DNA of 32,381 bases from Streptomyces harenosi (GCF_011008945.1 NZ_WYCT01000043.1:1-32381); one strand, 5' to 3'. Positions 14,834 through 25,400 are shown, counted from the first letter of the stretch. Numbers and translations are program-made. Notes: generated by a model not told the origin, from the letters alone.

Positions 14834-15801
14834 GCTTCCGTCTCCTTCAACGCCGCCCTGCGCTCGGCGATTCCCCGTCGGCGCAGCACGATGGCCTGTC
14901 TGACGTAGTCCAGCCCGGTCACGACGGTCAGGACGACCGCCGCCGCCATCACCCAGAAGCGGAGCGTCGCCAGCGGTCCCGTCAGCGCCAGCACGTACAT
15001 CCCGACCGCCACCCCCTGGGTGAGGGTCTTCAGCTTGCCTCCGCGGCTGGCGGGGATGACCCCGTAGCGGATGACGAGGAACCGCAGCAGGGTGATGCCC
15101 AGCTCCCGGCCCAGGATGACGGCCGTCACCCACCACGGCAGGTCGCCCAGGGCCGACAGACAGATCAGCGCCGCCCCCATGATCGCCTTGTCGGCGATGG
15201 GATCGGCGATCTTCCCGAAGTCCGTGACCAGGTTGTACGTGCGGGCCAGGTGCCCGTCGAACAGGTCGGTGATCATGGCGGTGGCGAAGGCCGCCCAGGC
15301 GAAGGCCCGCCACGCCGGGTCGTACCCGCCGTCGGCGAGCATCAGGGCGACGAACGCCGGTACGAGGACCAGCCGGAGCATCGTCAGCAGATTGGCGACG
15401 TTCCAGACACTGGCCTGGTTGACGGCGGCCGCCGCCAGCTTTCCGCCCCGCGCCGTCCTCGCGCCGCCCGGCGTCCCCGCGTCCGCGGGCACGGCACCCC
15501 CGTCGGGACCGGGGACGTGCACCGCGAGATCCTCGTCACCCCCGGCACCGGAGGTGCGGCCGCTCCCGGCGCCCGGTCCGTCACCGGCCCCGGACGCCGC
15601 ACCGGCCTCCGGCACGCCGGGGCCGTCCGCCGGGGACGCGCCGCCGCCGAAAGCCCGGTCACCGGCCTCCCGGGCCGCGACCCCGCCCGGGACCGCGGGT
15701 CCGGCCACCGGCCCCGCCGGGGCGGCGCCGGGCAGGGCCCGCGCACCGGTCCCCCGCCCGCCGGAGGCGCCTCCCGCCGCGGACGCCGGGATTCCGGTCA
15801 T
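14830..15801 (-). CDS. pgsA: CDP-diacylglycerol-glycerol-3-phosphate 3-phosphatidyltransferase
   Basis: Integral membrane enzyme making phosphatidylglycerophosphate from CDP-diacylglycerol. The CDP-alcohol phosphotransferase motif DG-x2-AR-x8-G-x3-D-x3-D is complete ([24 protein letters not shown]), and five to six hydrophobic helices follow. The catalytic domain starts near [17 protein letters not shown]. Before it come about 130 residues rich in Gly, Ala, Pro and Asp with no fold, giving 323 residues against about 200 for the family. ATG 15801 has GAGGAGG about 8 nt upstream and overlaps the rimO stop (ATGA). A related paralogue such as phosphatidylinositol-phosphate synthase is less likely given the rimO-pgsA-cinA order. 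Confidence 0.92.
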   Translation of the reverse strand: MTGIPASAAGGASGGRGTGARALPGAAPAGPVAGPAVPGGVAAREAGDRAFGGGASPADGPGVPEAGAASGAGDGPGAGSGRTSGAGGDEDLAVHVPGPDGGAVPADAGTPGGARTARGGKLAAAAVNQASVWNVANLLTMLRLVLVPAFVALMLADGGYDPAWRAFAWAAFATAMITDLFDGHLARTYNLVTDFGKIADPIADKAIMGAALICLSALGDLPWWVTAVILGRELGITLLRFLVIRYGVIPASRGGKLKTLTQGVAVGMYVLALTGPLATLRFWVMAAAVVLTVVTGLDYVRQAIVLRRRGIAERRAALKETEA

Positions 15802-17273
15802 CTGCCCGCCTCCTCACTCCACGCGAGCGAGCCCCGCAGCGGCTCGGCCACGAGGTCGACACCTTCCGTACCGACCACCTTCGCGTCGACCATAAGACCG
15901 GCGCTCAAACCTTCGCCGCTCGTGAGCAGCACCTGGCCGTCCGTCTCGGGCGCCTGGTGCGCCGCGCGCCCGTACACGCCGTCCTCGTCGTCCACGAACT
16001 CCACGAGCACCCGCACGGTCTCGCCCACCCGCTCCTCGGCCCGCTGCGAGACGAGCTCCTCGGCCAGGCGGGACACCCGTGCCAGCCGCTCGTCGACGAC
16101 CTCCTGATCGAGCTTGCCGTCGTACGTCGCCGCCTCCGTGCCCTCCTCGTCGGAGTAGCCGAAGACGCCGATGGCGTCCAGCCGGGCATGGTTCAGGAAG
16201 CGCTCCAGCTCGGCGAGGTCGGCCTCGGACTCGCCGGGGAAGCCCACGATGAAGTTGGAGCGCACACCGGCCTCGGGGGCCTTGCTGCGGATGGTGTCGA
16301 GCAGCTCCAGGAAGCGGTCGGTGTCCCCGAAGCGGCGCATCGCCCGCAGCACGCCGGGCGCGGAGTGCTGGAAGGACAGGTCGAAGTACGGGGCGACCTT
16401 CGGCGTCGAGGTCAGGACGTCGATCAGGCCCGGGCGCATCTCGGCCGGCTGGAGGTAGCTGACGCGCACCCGCTCGATGCCGTCGACCTCCGCCAGCTCC
16501 GGCAGCAGCGCCTCCAGCAGCCGGATGTCGCCGAGGTCCTTGCCGTAGGAGGTGTTGTTCTCGGAGACCAGCATGATCTCCTTCACCCCCTGCTCGGCCA
16601 GCCACCGCGTCTCGTTGAGCACGTCGCTCGGGCGGCGGGAGATGAAGGAGCCGCGGAAGGAGGGGATGGCGCAGAACGAGCAGCGCCGGTCGCAGCCGGA
16701 GGCCAGCTTCACCGAGGCCACGGGGGAGCCGTCCAGGCGGCGGCGGAGCGGCGCGCGGGGCCCCGAGGCCGGCGCGAGCCCGTCCGGCAGGTCCTCGGGG
16801 GCGCCGTGGCCGGGCAGGGCCACCTCCTCGGAGACGGCCTGCCGCTCGACGGGGCTGATCGGCAGCAGCTTGCGCCGGTCGCGCGGGGTGTGCGCGGCGT
16901 GGCTCCCGCCGCTCAGGATGGTCTGGAGGCGGTCGGAGATGTCGGTGTAGTCGTCGAAGCCGAGGACGCCGTCGGCCTCGGGCAGGGCCTCGGCGAGCTC
17001 CTTGCCGTACCGCTCGGCCATGCAGCCCACGGCCACGACGGCCTGCGTTCTGCCGTGACCCTTGAGGTCGTTGGCCTCCAGCAGGGCGTCCACGGAGTCC
17101 TTCTTGGCGGCCTCGACGAAGCCGCACGTGTTCACGACGGCGACGTCCGCGTCGGCGGCGTCCTCCACGAGCTGCCAGCCGTCCGCCTCCAAACGGCCTG
17201 CGAGCTCCTCGGAGTCGACCTCGTTACGGGCGCAGCCAAGGGTGACCAGTGCGACGGTACGGCGTTCAGGCAT
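15798..17273 (-). CDS. rimO: Ribosomal protein S12 methylthiotransferase RimO
   Basis: Radical-SAM methylthiotransferase that modifies the conserved aspartate of ribosomal protein S12. The 491-residue protein has the N-terminal MTTase domain with three cysteines ([40 protein letters not shown]). The radical-SAM CxxxCxxC follows in [17 protein letters not shown], with a C-terminal TRAM domain. The radical-SAM segment is RimO-like rather than MiaB-like. An extra insert of about 60 residues (around 125-185) separates the first two domains. ATG 17273 has no ribosome site, but TAGTCT lies 7 nt upstream. It overlaps pgsA by 4 bp. Confidence 0.95.
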   Translation of the reverse strand: MPERRTVALVTLGCARNEVDSEELAGRLEADGWQLVEDAADADVAVVNTCGFVEAAKKDSVDALLEANDLKGHGRTQAVVAVGCMAERYGKELAEALPEADGVLGFDDYTDISDRLQTILSGGSHAAHTPRDRRKLLPISPVERQAVSEEVALPGHGAPEDLPDGLAPASGPRAPLRRRLDGSPVASVKLASGCDRRCSFCAIPSFRGSFISRRPSDVLNETRWLAEQGVKEIMLVSENNTSYGKDLGDIRLLEALLPELAEVDGIERVRVSYLQPAEMRPGLIDVLTSTPKVAPYFDLSFQHSAPGVLRAMRRFGDTDRFLELLDTIRSKAPEAGVRSNFIVGFPGESEADLAELERFLNHARLDAIGVFGYSDEEGTEAATYDGKLDQEVVDERLARVSRLAEELVSQRAEERVGETVRVLVEFVDDEDGVYGRAAHQAPETDGQVLLTSGEGLSAGLMVDAKVVGTEGVDLVAEPLRGSLAWSEEAGR

Positions 17274-17280
17274 GGGCTCA

Positions 17281-17303
17281 AGACTACTTCGTCCCGCTGA
17301 CGG
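17281..17303 (-). promoter_or_regulatory. Putative leaderless promoter of rimO
   Basis: TAGTCT (17286-17281) then 7 nt then ATG. At N8 upstream, CCGTCAGCG (17303-17295) keeps the GTCAG core of the RecA-NDp -35 with three T-to-C changes. The -10 is good; the damage-type -35 is weak. Confidence 0.4.
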
Positions 17304-17365
17304 CCCACGTCGACGGGGTTGGCCGATCTTGGCCGGCCCCGTGCCCGCTCGACCCTTCGGGCCGT

Positions 17366-18202
17366 TTATCCGACCTCGGGGTCGCCCTTGGTGTACGTCA
17401 GCCGCTCCACGGCGCCGGGCCGGAAATCGTCCTGGATCTCCTTGCCGTTGACGTGCAGCCGGATGGCGCCGGCGTCCCCGAGGACGAGGTCGATGCGCGA
17501 GCTGTCCTGGAAGGTCCTGGACTCGCCCTGCTCGAGGAGGCCGTCGAAGAGGATCTGCCCGTTGTGGTCCTTGGCGGAGATCCAGCTCCGGCCGTCGGGG
17601 GCGCTCACCTGCACCGTCACCTTGTCCTGGGGTGCGGCGGCGATGGCGCTGTCGGTCGGGTCCGGCTTGGGGTCGGCGGGCTTCTTCGTCCCCGGGACGG
17701 CCGGGGCGGAGGTCCCGGGCGCGGGCGTGGCGCCCTCGGCCACCGACGCCGTACCGCCCTCGTCGCCGCCCTTGGCCATCGTGAACCCGACGAAGGCGAT
17801 CACCACGACGATCGCGGCGACCATGGCCGCGGTCCAGTTCGGCCCGCGCCGCTCCGGCCGGATGCGTTCCGCTTCGAACAGCGGCGCCGCCGGGGTCGGC
17901 GCCGGACGCCCCCCGTGGTCGGCGTCGTACTGGGCGATCAGCGGTTCCGGATCGAGGCCCACGGCCCTGGCCAGCGTCCGGACGTGGCCGCGGGCGTAGA
18001 CGTCACCGCCGCAGGAGGTGAAATCGTCCGCCTCGATGGCGTGCACGATGGCGATACGGACCCGGGTGGCGGTACTGATGTCGTCGACGGTCATCCCGGC
18101 GGCGATGCGCGCCTGCTGCAGGGCGCGGCCGATGGAGGGGCGGGCTTCCTCGGAAACGTCTTCGAACGGACGCTCGTCTTCAGGGGAGTTGCCGATGGAC
18201 AC
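17366..18202 (-). CDS. RodZ-like helix-turn-helix membrane protein
   Basis: A 278-residue protein with RodZ architecture. A cytoplasmic helix-turn-helix lies at about 22-95 ([40 protein letters not shown]). A basic juxtamembrane segment, a single transmembrane helix at about 125-141 ([17 protein letters not shown]) and a Pro/Ala/Thr-rich linker follow. The C-terminal extracytoplasmic DUF4115 domain ([38 protein letters not shown]) ends the protein. RodZ links MreB to the wall elongation machinery in rods; the role in apically growing Streptomyces is less clear. The GTG start at 18202 has AAAGG about 9 nt upstream. rimO follows after 92 bp and ftsK precedes it by 263 bp; that gap holds no gene. 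Confidence 0.85.
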   Translation of the reverse strand: MSIGNSPEDERPFEDVSEEARPSIGRALQQARIAAGMTVDDISTATRVRIAIVHAIEADDFTSCGGDVYARGHVRTLARAVGLDPEPLIAQYDADHGGRPAPTPAAPLFEAERIRPERRGPNWTAAMVAAIVVVIAFVGFTMAKGGDEGGTASVAEGATPAPGTSAPAVPGTKKPADPKPDPTDSAIAAAPQDKVTVQVSAPDGRSWISAKDHNGQILFDGLLEQGESRTFQDSSRIDLVLGDAGAIRLHVNGKEIQDDFRPGAVERLTYTKGDPEVG

Positions 18203-18244
18203 GGGGGCGCCTTTCGAGCGTATAGCCGCCTGTGCTGGACGTTC

Positions 18245-18275
18245 AGTCTAGGGGGGGTGCAAACGGGTGGGGCAA
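18245..18275 (-). promoter_or_regulatory. Possible promoter of the rodZ-like gene
   Basis: Minus strand TTGCCC, 19 nt, TAGACT (18250-18245), about 43 nt before the GTG. The spacer is slightly long. Offered as a candidate only. Confidence 0.3.
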
Positions 18276-18465
18276 CCGGGCGGCGGGACTTTGTACGCCA
18301 TCGGAATGGCCCGGCATCCCGACCCTGGACTACCTGTGCGTCGCTTCCCTCAACTTGACGTACACCGCGGGAAAACGGTTGCCCCACGATCCCCTCGGAC
18401 GGGTCACGATCCGGCACCGGATGGCCGTACGCCGCCTCGTGAGGCGACCCACGGCCCCGTTTTCC

Positions 18466-21201
18466 CTACCCTTCAGACTCCCCCCGCAGCAGCGCGAGCA
18501 CGCCATCGAGCTCGTCGGGTTTCACGAGAACGTCACGTGCCTTCGAACCCTCGCTCGGTCCGACGATGTTCCGCGACTCCATCAGGTCCATCAGCCGCCC
18601 CGCCTTGGCGAAGCCGACCCGCAGCTTGCGCTGGAGCATGGACGTCGACCCGAACTGCGTGGAGACCACCAGCTCCGCGGCCTGGCACAGCAGGTCGAGG
18701 TCGTCGCCGATGTCCTCGTCGATCTCCTTCTTCTGCTTGCCGCCGACCACGACGTCGTCCCGGAAGACGGGCGTCATCTGCTCCTTGCAGTGCCGGACGA
18801 CGGCCGCGACCTCCTCCTCGGTCACGAAGGCGCCCTGCATGCGCACCGGCTTGTTCGCGCCCATCGGCAGGAACAGCCCGTCGCCCTTGCCGATCAGCTT
18901 CTCGGCGCCGGGCTGGTCGAGGATGACCCGCGAGTCCGCCAGCGAGGAGGTGGCGAAGGCGAGGCGCGAGGGCACGTTGGCCTTGATCAGGCCGGTGACG
19001 ACGTCGACGGACGGGCGCTGCGTGGCCAGCACCAGGTGGATGCCGGCCGCGCGCGCGAGCTGCGTGATCCGCACGATGGCGTCCTCGACGTCCCGCGGCG
19101 CGACCATCATCAGGTCCGCCAGCTCGTCCACGATGACCAGCAGGTACGGGTACGGCTGGAGCTCCCGCTCGCTGCCCTCCGGCGGCTTGACCTTCCCCTC
19201 GCGCACCGCGCGGTTGAAGTCGTCGATGTGCCGGTAGCCGTAGGCGGCCAGGTCGTCGTAGCGCAGGTCCATCTCGCGTACGACCCACTGGAGCGCCTCG
19301 GCGGCCCGCTTGGGGTTGGTGATGATCGGCGTGATCAGGTGCGGGATGCCCTCGTAGGCGGTCAGCTCCACGCGCTTGGGGTCGACGAGGATCATCCGGA
19401 CGTCCTCCGGGGTCGCCCGCATCATGACCGACGTGATCAGACAGTTGATGCAGGACGACTTTCCGGAGCCGGTGGCGCCCGCGACCAGCATGTGGGGCAT
19501 CTTGGCCAGCGAGTGCATGACGTAGCCGCCCTCGACGTCCTTGCCGAAGGCGACCAGCATCGGGTCGTCGTCCTCGGCGGACTCCGCCAGGCGCAGCACA
19601 TCGCCGAGGTTGACCATCTCCCGGTCGGTGTTCGGGATCTCGATGCCGACCGCGGACTTGCCGGGGATCGGGCTGATGATCCGCACGTCCGGGCTGGCCA
19701 CGGCGTAGGCGATGTTCTTCGTCAGCGCGGTGATCCGCTCGACCTTCACGGCGGGGCCGAGCTCGACCTCGTAGCGGGTGACCGTCGGCCCGCGCGTGAA
19801 GCCGGTGACCCGGGCGTCGACCTTGAACTCCGTGAAGACGGTGGTCAGCGCCTCGACGATGGCGTCGTTGGCGGCGCTGCGGGCCTTGCCGGGCCCCCCG
19901 CGCGTGAGGAGGTCCAGGGACGGCAGGGCGTAGGTGATGTCGCCGGCCAACTGGAGCTGCTCGGCGCGCGGCGGCAGCTCGCGCGGCGTGGCGGGCGGGG
20001 TCTTGGTCAGGTCGGGGACCGCGCTCCTCGTCTGCTCCCGCCCGGTCCGCGCGTCCTCCTGCTCGGGCCGCGCGGCCGGCGCGGGCGCCGGGTCCGGCGT
20101 CGCCTGCTCGCGGTCGCCCGCCCGTACGCCCTGGGTGAGGTCGGCCACCACCGGCGACGGCGGCATGCCGTGCAGGACGGCCCCGTCGAGGTCGGCGGCG
20201 GCCGCCGCGGCGATGTCCACGGCGTCCCTCGGCCGGTCCGTGCCGGGCTGGGACACGGCCGGACGCCGGGGACGGCCGCGGCGCCGGGTGAGCGCCTCCT
20301 GCTCGGCGGCGCCGGGGTCGTACGCCTGCGGCGCCGGGCCGCGTCTGCGCGGCGCGGCGGGCAGCGCCTCGCGCCACTGCTCCTCGTACCGCTCGTCGTC
20401 GGTGAATTCCCCGGCCACCGGGTCCCGGACGAGCCCGAGCCGCACCCCGAGCAGCCGCAGCCGCTGCGGGATGGCGTTGACCGGGGTGGCCGTCACGACC
20501 AGCAGCCCGAAGACCGTGAGCAGCACGAGCAGCGGCACGGCCAGGACGTCGGTCATGGTGTACGACAGCGGGGTCGCCGCCGCCCAGCCGATGAGGCCGC
20601 CGGCGTCCCGTATGCCCTGCATGCCGGCGCTGCGGGCGGGCGAGCCGCAGGCGATGTGGACCTGGCCGAGCACGCCGACGACGAGCGCGGACAGGCCGAT
20701 CACGATGCGGCCGTTGGCCTCGGGCTTCTCCGGGTGCCGGATGAAGCGCACCGCGACGACGGCGACCAGGATCGGCACGAGCAGGTCGAGCCGCCCGAAG
20801 GCGCCGGTCACCAGGATCTCGACGAGATCGCCCACCGGGCCCTTCAGGTCGGCCCAGGTGCCCGCGGCGACGATCAGCGCGATCGCCAGGAGCAGCAGCG
20901 CCACCCCGTCCTTGCGATGCGCCGGGTCGAGGTTCTTCGCGCCCTGCCCTATGCCGCGGAAGACGGCGCCGACGGCGTGGGCGAGACCCAGCCAGAGGGC
21001 GCGCACGAGGCGGTACACGCCGCTGGTGGGGCTCGGCGCGGGGGCGGGCCTGCGCGCCGCCGCCTTCCTGGCCGGTGCCTTCCGTGCGGGCGCCTTCCTG
21101 GGCGGCGCCTTTTTCGCCGCGGCCTTCTTCACGGGAGCCTTCGCGGGAGCGGCCGGCTTCTTCGCGGGCGGCTTCTTGGCTGCGGAAGGACGTGAGGCCA
21201 T
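18466..21201 (-). CDS. ftsK: DNA translocase FtsK/SpoIIIE
   Basis: Septal DNA pump that clears chromosomes from closing septa; in Streptomyces it acts at sporulation septa. The 911-residue protein starts with a Lys/Ala/Pro-rich N-terminus (about 1-60). Four to five membrane helices follow (about 85-250), then a disordered linker. The motor has Walker A GATGSGKS (Lys581), the ERITALTKNIAYAVASPDV and HSLAKMPHMLVAG segments, and RVILDQPGAEKLIGKGDGLF. The C-terminal gamma domain (AELVVSTQFGSTSMLQRKL) reads the orienting DNA sequences. ATG 21201 is chosen over an in-frame start at 21237, because TAACCT lies 7 nt upstream (leaderless layout) and MASRPSAAKK suits the family. The stop is TAG. Confidence 0.96.
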   Translation of the reverse strand: MASRPSAAKKPPAKKPAAPAKAPVKKAAAKKAPPRKAPARKAPARKAAARRPAPAPSPTSGVYRLVRALWLGLAHAVGAVFRGIGQGAKNLDPAHRKDGVALLLLAIALIVAAGTWADLKGPVGDLVEILVTGAFGRLDLLVPILVAVVAVRFIRHPEKPEANGRIVIGLSALVVGVLGQVHIACGSPARSAGMQGIRDAGGLIGWAAATPLSYTMTDVLAVPLLVLLTVFGLLVVTATPVNAIPQRLRLLGVRLGLVRDPVAGEFTDDERYEEQWREALPAAPRRRGPAPQAYDPGAAEQEALTRRRGRPRRPAVSQPGTDRPRDAVDIAAAAAADLDGAVLHGMPPSPVVADLTQGVRAGDREQATPDPAPAPAARPEQEDARTGREQTRSAVPDLTKTPPATPRELPPRAEQLQLAGDITYALPSLDLLTRGGPGKARSAANDAIVEALTTVFTEFKVDARVTGFTRGPTVTRYEVELGPAVKVERITALTKNIAYAVASPDVRIISPIPGKSAVGIEIPNTDREMVNLGDVLRLAESAEDDDPMLVAFGKDVEGGYVMHSLAKMPHMLVAGATGSGKSSCINCLITSVMMRATPEDVRMILVDPKRVELTAYEGIPHLITPIITNPKRAAEALQWVVREMDLRYDDLAAYGYRHIDDFNRAVREGKVKPPEGSERELQPYPYLLVIVDELADLMMVAPRDVEDAIVRITQLARAAGIHLVLATQRPSVDVVTGLIKANVPSRLAFATSSLADSRVILDQPGAEKLIGKGDGLFLPMGANKPVRMQGAFVTEEEVAAVVRHCKEQMTPVFRDDVVVGGKQKKEIDEDIGDDLDLLCQAAELVVSTQFGSTSMLQRKLRVGFAKAGRLMDLMESRNIVGPSEGSKARDVLVKPDELDGVLALLRGESEG

Positions 21202-21208
21202 GAGTGTG

Positions 21209-21214
21209 AGGTTA
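21209..21214 (-). promoter_or_regulatory. Putative -10 box of ftsK (leaderless)
   Basis: TAACCT is followed by CACACTC and ATG. No Shine-Dalgarno lies between. The remaining gap to osaB (to 21456) contains a GTCCCGC/GCGGGAC hairpin at 21389-21432 that might end osaB transcription. Confidence 0.4.
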
Positions 21215-21456
21215 CCGGGGGAGACGACGGCGGACACGTGTGCCTACGGCTTCACCCGTTCGTGTCGCCGCGGCAGCGGCGTGAGGCTGACGACTCGGCC
21301 GGGCACGGAACTCACGTCGAAGGCGCGCGGCCTGACGTACGCTCACGGATCGCCCACCGGGTCACTCTCCGGAGCGGAACCCGGGCACGTCCCGCCGCGC
21401 GGCGCACCGGCGGCCAGGGTCCGGCGCGGGACGGCCACCGCTTGCCCGCCGCGGCG

Positions 21457-22131
21457 TCAGTTCACCGCGGGCTGGCCGCCGGAGGTGCCCGGCTCCAGCG
21501 CGTCCAGCGCCCGGCGCAGCCCGGTCAGCTTGCGCTCCAGATGGGCCGCCGTGGCCACCGCGGCCGCGTCCGTCGATTCGTCGCTGAGCTGCTTGGACAG
21601 CGCCTCGGCCTGCTCCTCGACCGCCGCCAGCCGGGCCGACAGCTCCGCCAGCAGCCCCGCCGGCTCCTTGGCCTCACCGCCCGCGGCCCTGCCGCCGCCC
21701 TCCAACTGCAGGCGCAGCAGCGCCGCCTGCTCCCGGAGCTGGCAGTTCTTCATGTACAGCTCGACGAAGACGGAGACCTTCGCGCGCAGCACCCAGGGGT
21801 CGAACGGCTTGGAGATGTAGTCCACGGCGCCCGCCGCGTATCCGCGGAAGGTGTGGTGAGGTCCGTGGTTGATCGCGGTGAGGAAGATGATCGGGATGTC
21901 CCGGGTCCGCTCCCGCCGCTTGATGTGCGCGGCGGTCTCGAAACCGTCCATGCCCGGCATCTGGACGTCCAGCAGAATGACCGCGAAGTCGTCCGTGAGC
22001 AGTGCTTTGAGCGCTTCCTCCCCGGACGATGCCCGCACCAGCGTCTGATCGAGCGCCGAGAGGATCGCCTCCAGCGCCAGCAGATTCTCCGGCCGGTCAT
22101 CGACCAGGAGGATCTTGGCCTTCTGCACCAT
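21457..22131 (-). CDS. osaB: Response regulator OsaB (receiver plus coiled coil)
   Basis: Response regulator of 224 residues. The receiver has the acidic pair Asp11/Asp12, phospho-acceptor Asp55 (VILLDVQMPGMDGF), Thr85 (IIFLTAI) and Lys108 (YISKPF). The C-terminal half has no DNA-binding domain but long heptad-rich helices (LREQAALLRLQLEGG, LSARLAAVEEQAEALSKQL), i.e. a coiled coil. It matches OsaB of Streptomyces coelicolor, needed for aerial growth under osmotic stress and partnered with the kinase OsaA. ATG 22131 has GGAGG about 8 nt upstream; the open frame to 22371 is not coding-like. osaA lies 321 bp upstream in the same direction. Confidence 0.93.
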   Translation of the reverse strand: MVQKAKILLVDDRPENLLALEAILSALDQTLVRASSGEEALKALLTDDFAVILLDVQMPGMDGFETAAHIKRRERTRDIPIIFLTAINHGPHHTFRGYAAGAVDYISKPFDPWVLRAKVSVFVELYMKNCQLREQAALLRLQLEGGGRAAGGEAKEPAGLLAELSARLAAVEEQAEALSKQLSDESTDAAAVATAAHLERKLTGLRRALDALEPGTSGGQPAVN

Positions 22132-22265
22132 GGCCCGCCCTCCTCGCCCCGGCGTGGGGCCTCCCCGGTCCACAGGACTTGGGGAGGCACCGGCGGGCGC
22201 CGCCCCAGCGGACGACTCCCTTGCGCCGCCCGTCCTTGTGCCGGTCATCGTAGCCGCACCCCGCT

Positions 22266-22295
22266 TGTCACCACACCCTGTCACCGCGATGTCAC
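22266..22295 (-). repeat. Three GTGACA direct repeats upstream of osaB
   Basis: On the minus strand GTGACA occurs at 22295-22290, 22284-22279 and 22271-22266, about one helical turn apart (11 and 13 bp). TACGAT follows the last by 13 nt. It lies in the 321-bp gene-free gap osaA-osaB (22132-22452) and may be an activator site or part of the osaB promoter. Confidence 0.45.
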
Positions 22296-22452
22296 TGTGC
22301 ACGTAGCAGAAACGCGGTGTGAGACGAGAAGGTTCCCCGAATCCCGCACTTCTACACGGCTTCGCGCACACTCGGTCAACAAGTACGCGTCAAGACCGAG
22401 CATTCCCACCGCGTTCGCGCACACCACCTTCGCACGCCCCCGGGCGTTCTCC

Positions 22453-25400
22453 TCACTCCCCCCGCATCCACTGCTCCATCACCGACAGCAGATGGTCGGG
22501 GTCGACGGGCTTGGTCACGTAGTCGGAGGCGCCCGACTCGAGCGCCTTCTCCCGGTCGCCCTTCATCGCCTTGGCGGTCAGCGCGATGATCGGCAACCCG
22601 GCGAACTGGGGCATCCGGCGGATCGCCGTGGTCGTGGCGTACCCGTCCATCTCGGGCATCATGATGTCCATCAGGACCACCGCCACGTCCTCGTGCTGCT
22701 CCAGCACCTCGATGCCCTCGCGGCCGTTCTCCGCGTACAGGACGGACAGGCCGTGCTGCTCCAGGACACTGGTGAGGGCGAAGACGTTGCGGATGTCGTC
22801 GTCGACGATCAGCACCTTCTCGCCGCCGAACCGGATGTTCCGGTGCGGCCGCGGCGCCGCCTCGTGCTCGGTGGCCGGCCACTGCTCCGGCTGCCCCAGA
22901 CGCTGCTCCGGCTCCGGCAGGCCCCTGCGGCGGCGCCGGAAGAGCGCGGCCCCCTCGTGCGTCTGCTGATACGGCCTGGCCTCGGCCGGCGTGTCGGTCC
23001 GCGCCTGCGCCGCCTCGGGCAGCTCACCGGCCGCGCCCGCGGACGCCATCGGCTCACCCGCCTCCAGGGCGGGCGTCTGCTGGTGGCCGTGCGACGGCAG
23101 CTCCACCGGGTGCAGCGGCAGGTACAGCGTGAACGTCGAGCCGCGGCCCGGCTCGCTCTGCGCGTGGATCTCACCGCCCAGCAGCTGGGCGATCTCCCGC
23201 GAGATCGACAGCCCCAGGCCCGTACCGCCGTACTTGCGGCTCGTGGTGCCGTCGGCCTGCTTGAACGCCTCGAAGATCACCCGCATCTTGCTGGCCGCGA
23301 TGCCGATGCCCGTGTCGGTCACCGAGAACGCGATCAGCGCCGCCTCCGGATCGGTCAGCGAACCGGCCTCCAGCAACTGCTCCCGGATGGCCTGGGGAAC
23401 ATCGTCGCGGGCCGGCCTGATGACGAGCTCCACCGACCCGGAGTCGGTGAACTTCACCGCGTTGGACAGCAGGTTGCGCAGCACCTGCAGCAGCCGCTGC
23501 TCGTCGGTGTGCAGGGTGGCGGGCAGCTCCGGCGACACCCGCACCGACAGGTCCAGCCCCTTCTCCGCGGTCAGCGGGCGGAAGGTGGCCTCCACGTAGT
23601 CGACGAGCTGGACGAGCGCGATACGCGTCGGGGAGACGTCCATCTTGCCCGCCTCGACCTTGGACAGGTCGAGGATGTCGTTGATGAGCTGCAGCAGGTC
23701 GGAGCCGGCCCCGTGGATGGTCTCGGCGAACTCCACCTGCTTCGGGGAGAGGTTCCCCTCCGCGTTGTCCGCCAGCAGCTTGGCCAGGATCAGCAGGGAG
23801 TTGAGCGGCGTCCGCAGCTCGTGCGACATGTTGGCGAGGAACTCGCTCTTGTAGCGCATGGAGACCGCGAGCTGCTCGGCACGCTCCTCCAGCACCTGCC
23901 GCGCCTCCTCGATCTCGGTGTTCTTCACCTCGATGTCGCGGTTCTGCCGGGCCAGCAGCTCGGCCTTCTCCTCCAGTTCCGCGTTGGACGCCTGGAGCGC
24001 CTTCTGCCGCTGCTCCAACTCCGCCGACCGCTCGCGCAGTTGCTCGGTCAGCTCCTGCGACTGCTTCAGGAGCTGCTCGGTCTTGGTGTTGACGGAGATG
24101 GTGTTGACACTGGTCGCGATCATCTCGGCGATCTGGTTGAGGAAGTCCTTCTGGATCTGCGTGAACGGCGTGAAGGACGCCAGCTCGATGACGCCGAGCA
24201 CCTTCCCCTCGAAGACGACCGGCAACACGATCACCTGCGCGGGCGGCGCCTCCCCGAGCCCGGAGGAGATCTTCAGATAGCCGGTCGGCGCGTTCTCCAC
24301 CAGGATCGTGCGCTTCTCGTGGGCGGCCGTCCCGACCAGGCCCTCCCCCGGCCGGAACGACGTCGGCATGGAACCCATCGAGTACCCGTACGAACCCAGC
24401 ATCCGCAGCTCGTACCGGTCGTCGTCGGCGGCACCCGGGTCCTGCCCGTCCAGCAGCGGCATCGCCAGGAAGAAGGCGCCGTGCTGCGCGGAGACCACCG
24501 GCGTCAGCTCGCTCATGATCAGCGAGGCCACGTCCTCCAGGTCCCGGCGGCCCTGCATCAGCGCCGAGATACGGGCCAGGTTGCCCTTGAGCCAGTCCTG
24601 CTCCTTGTTGGCGATCGTGGTGTCGCGCAGGTTGGCGATCATCTTGTTGATGTAGTCCTGGAGCTCCTGGATCTCGCCCGCGGCATCCACGTCGATCTTC
24701 AAGTTCAGGTCGCCGCGGGTCACCGCGGTCGCCACGCGCGCGATGGCGCGCACCTGCCGGGTCAGGTTCCCGGCCATCTCGTTCACGGACTCCGTCAGGT
24801 CCCGCCAGGTGCCGTCCACGTCCCGCACCCGCGCCTGCCCGCCGAGCTGGCCCTCGGTACCCACCTCGCGGGCCACCCGCGTGACCTCCTCGGCGAAGGA
24901 CGACAGCTGGTCCACCATCGTGTTGATCGTCGTCTTCAGCTCCAGGATCTCGCCCCGGGCGTCGATGTCGATCTTCTTGGTCAGATCGCCCTTGGCGATG
25001 GCCGTGGTGACCATCGCGATGTTGCGCACCTGCCCGGTCAGGTTGGACGCCATCTGGTTCACCGACTCGGTGAGGTCCTTCCAGGTGCCGGCCACGCCGG
25101 GGACGTGCGCCTGCCCGCCCAGGATGCCGTCCGTGCCCACCTCACGGGCCACCTTGGTCACCTGGTCGGCGAACGAGCTGAGCGTCTTGACCATGGTGTT
25201 GAAGGTGTCCGCGAGCTGCGCGACCTCGCCGCGCGCCTCGATCGTCACCGTCCGCGTCAGGTCGCCGTTGGCGACGGCGGCGGCCACCTGGGAGATGTTC
25301 CGCACCTGCACGGTGAGGTTCTTCGCCATCAGGTTGACGTTGTCGCTGAGGTCCTTCCAGATGCCCGTCACGCCGGGCACGTGCGCCTGGCCGCCGAGGA

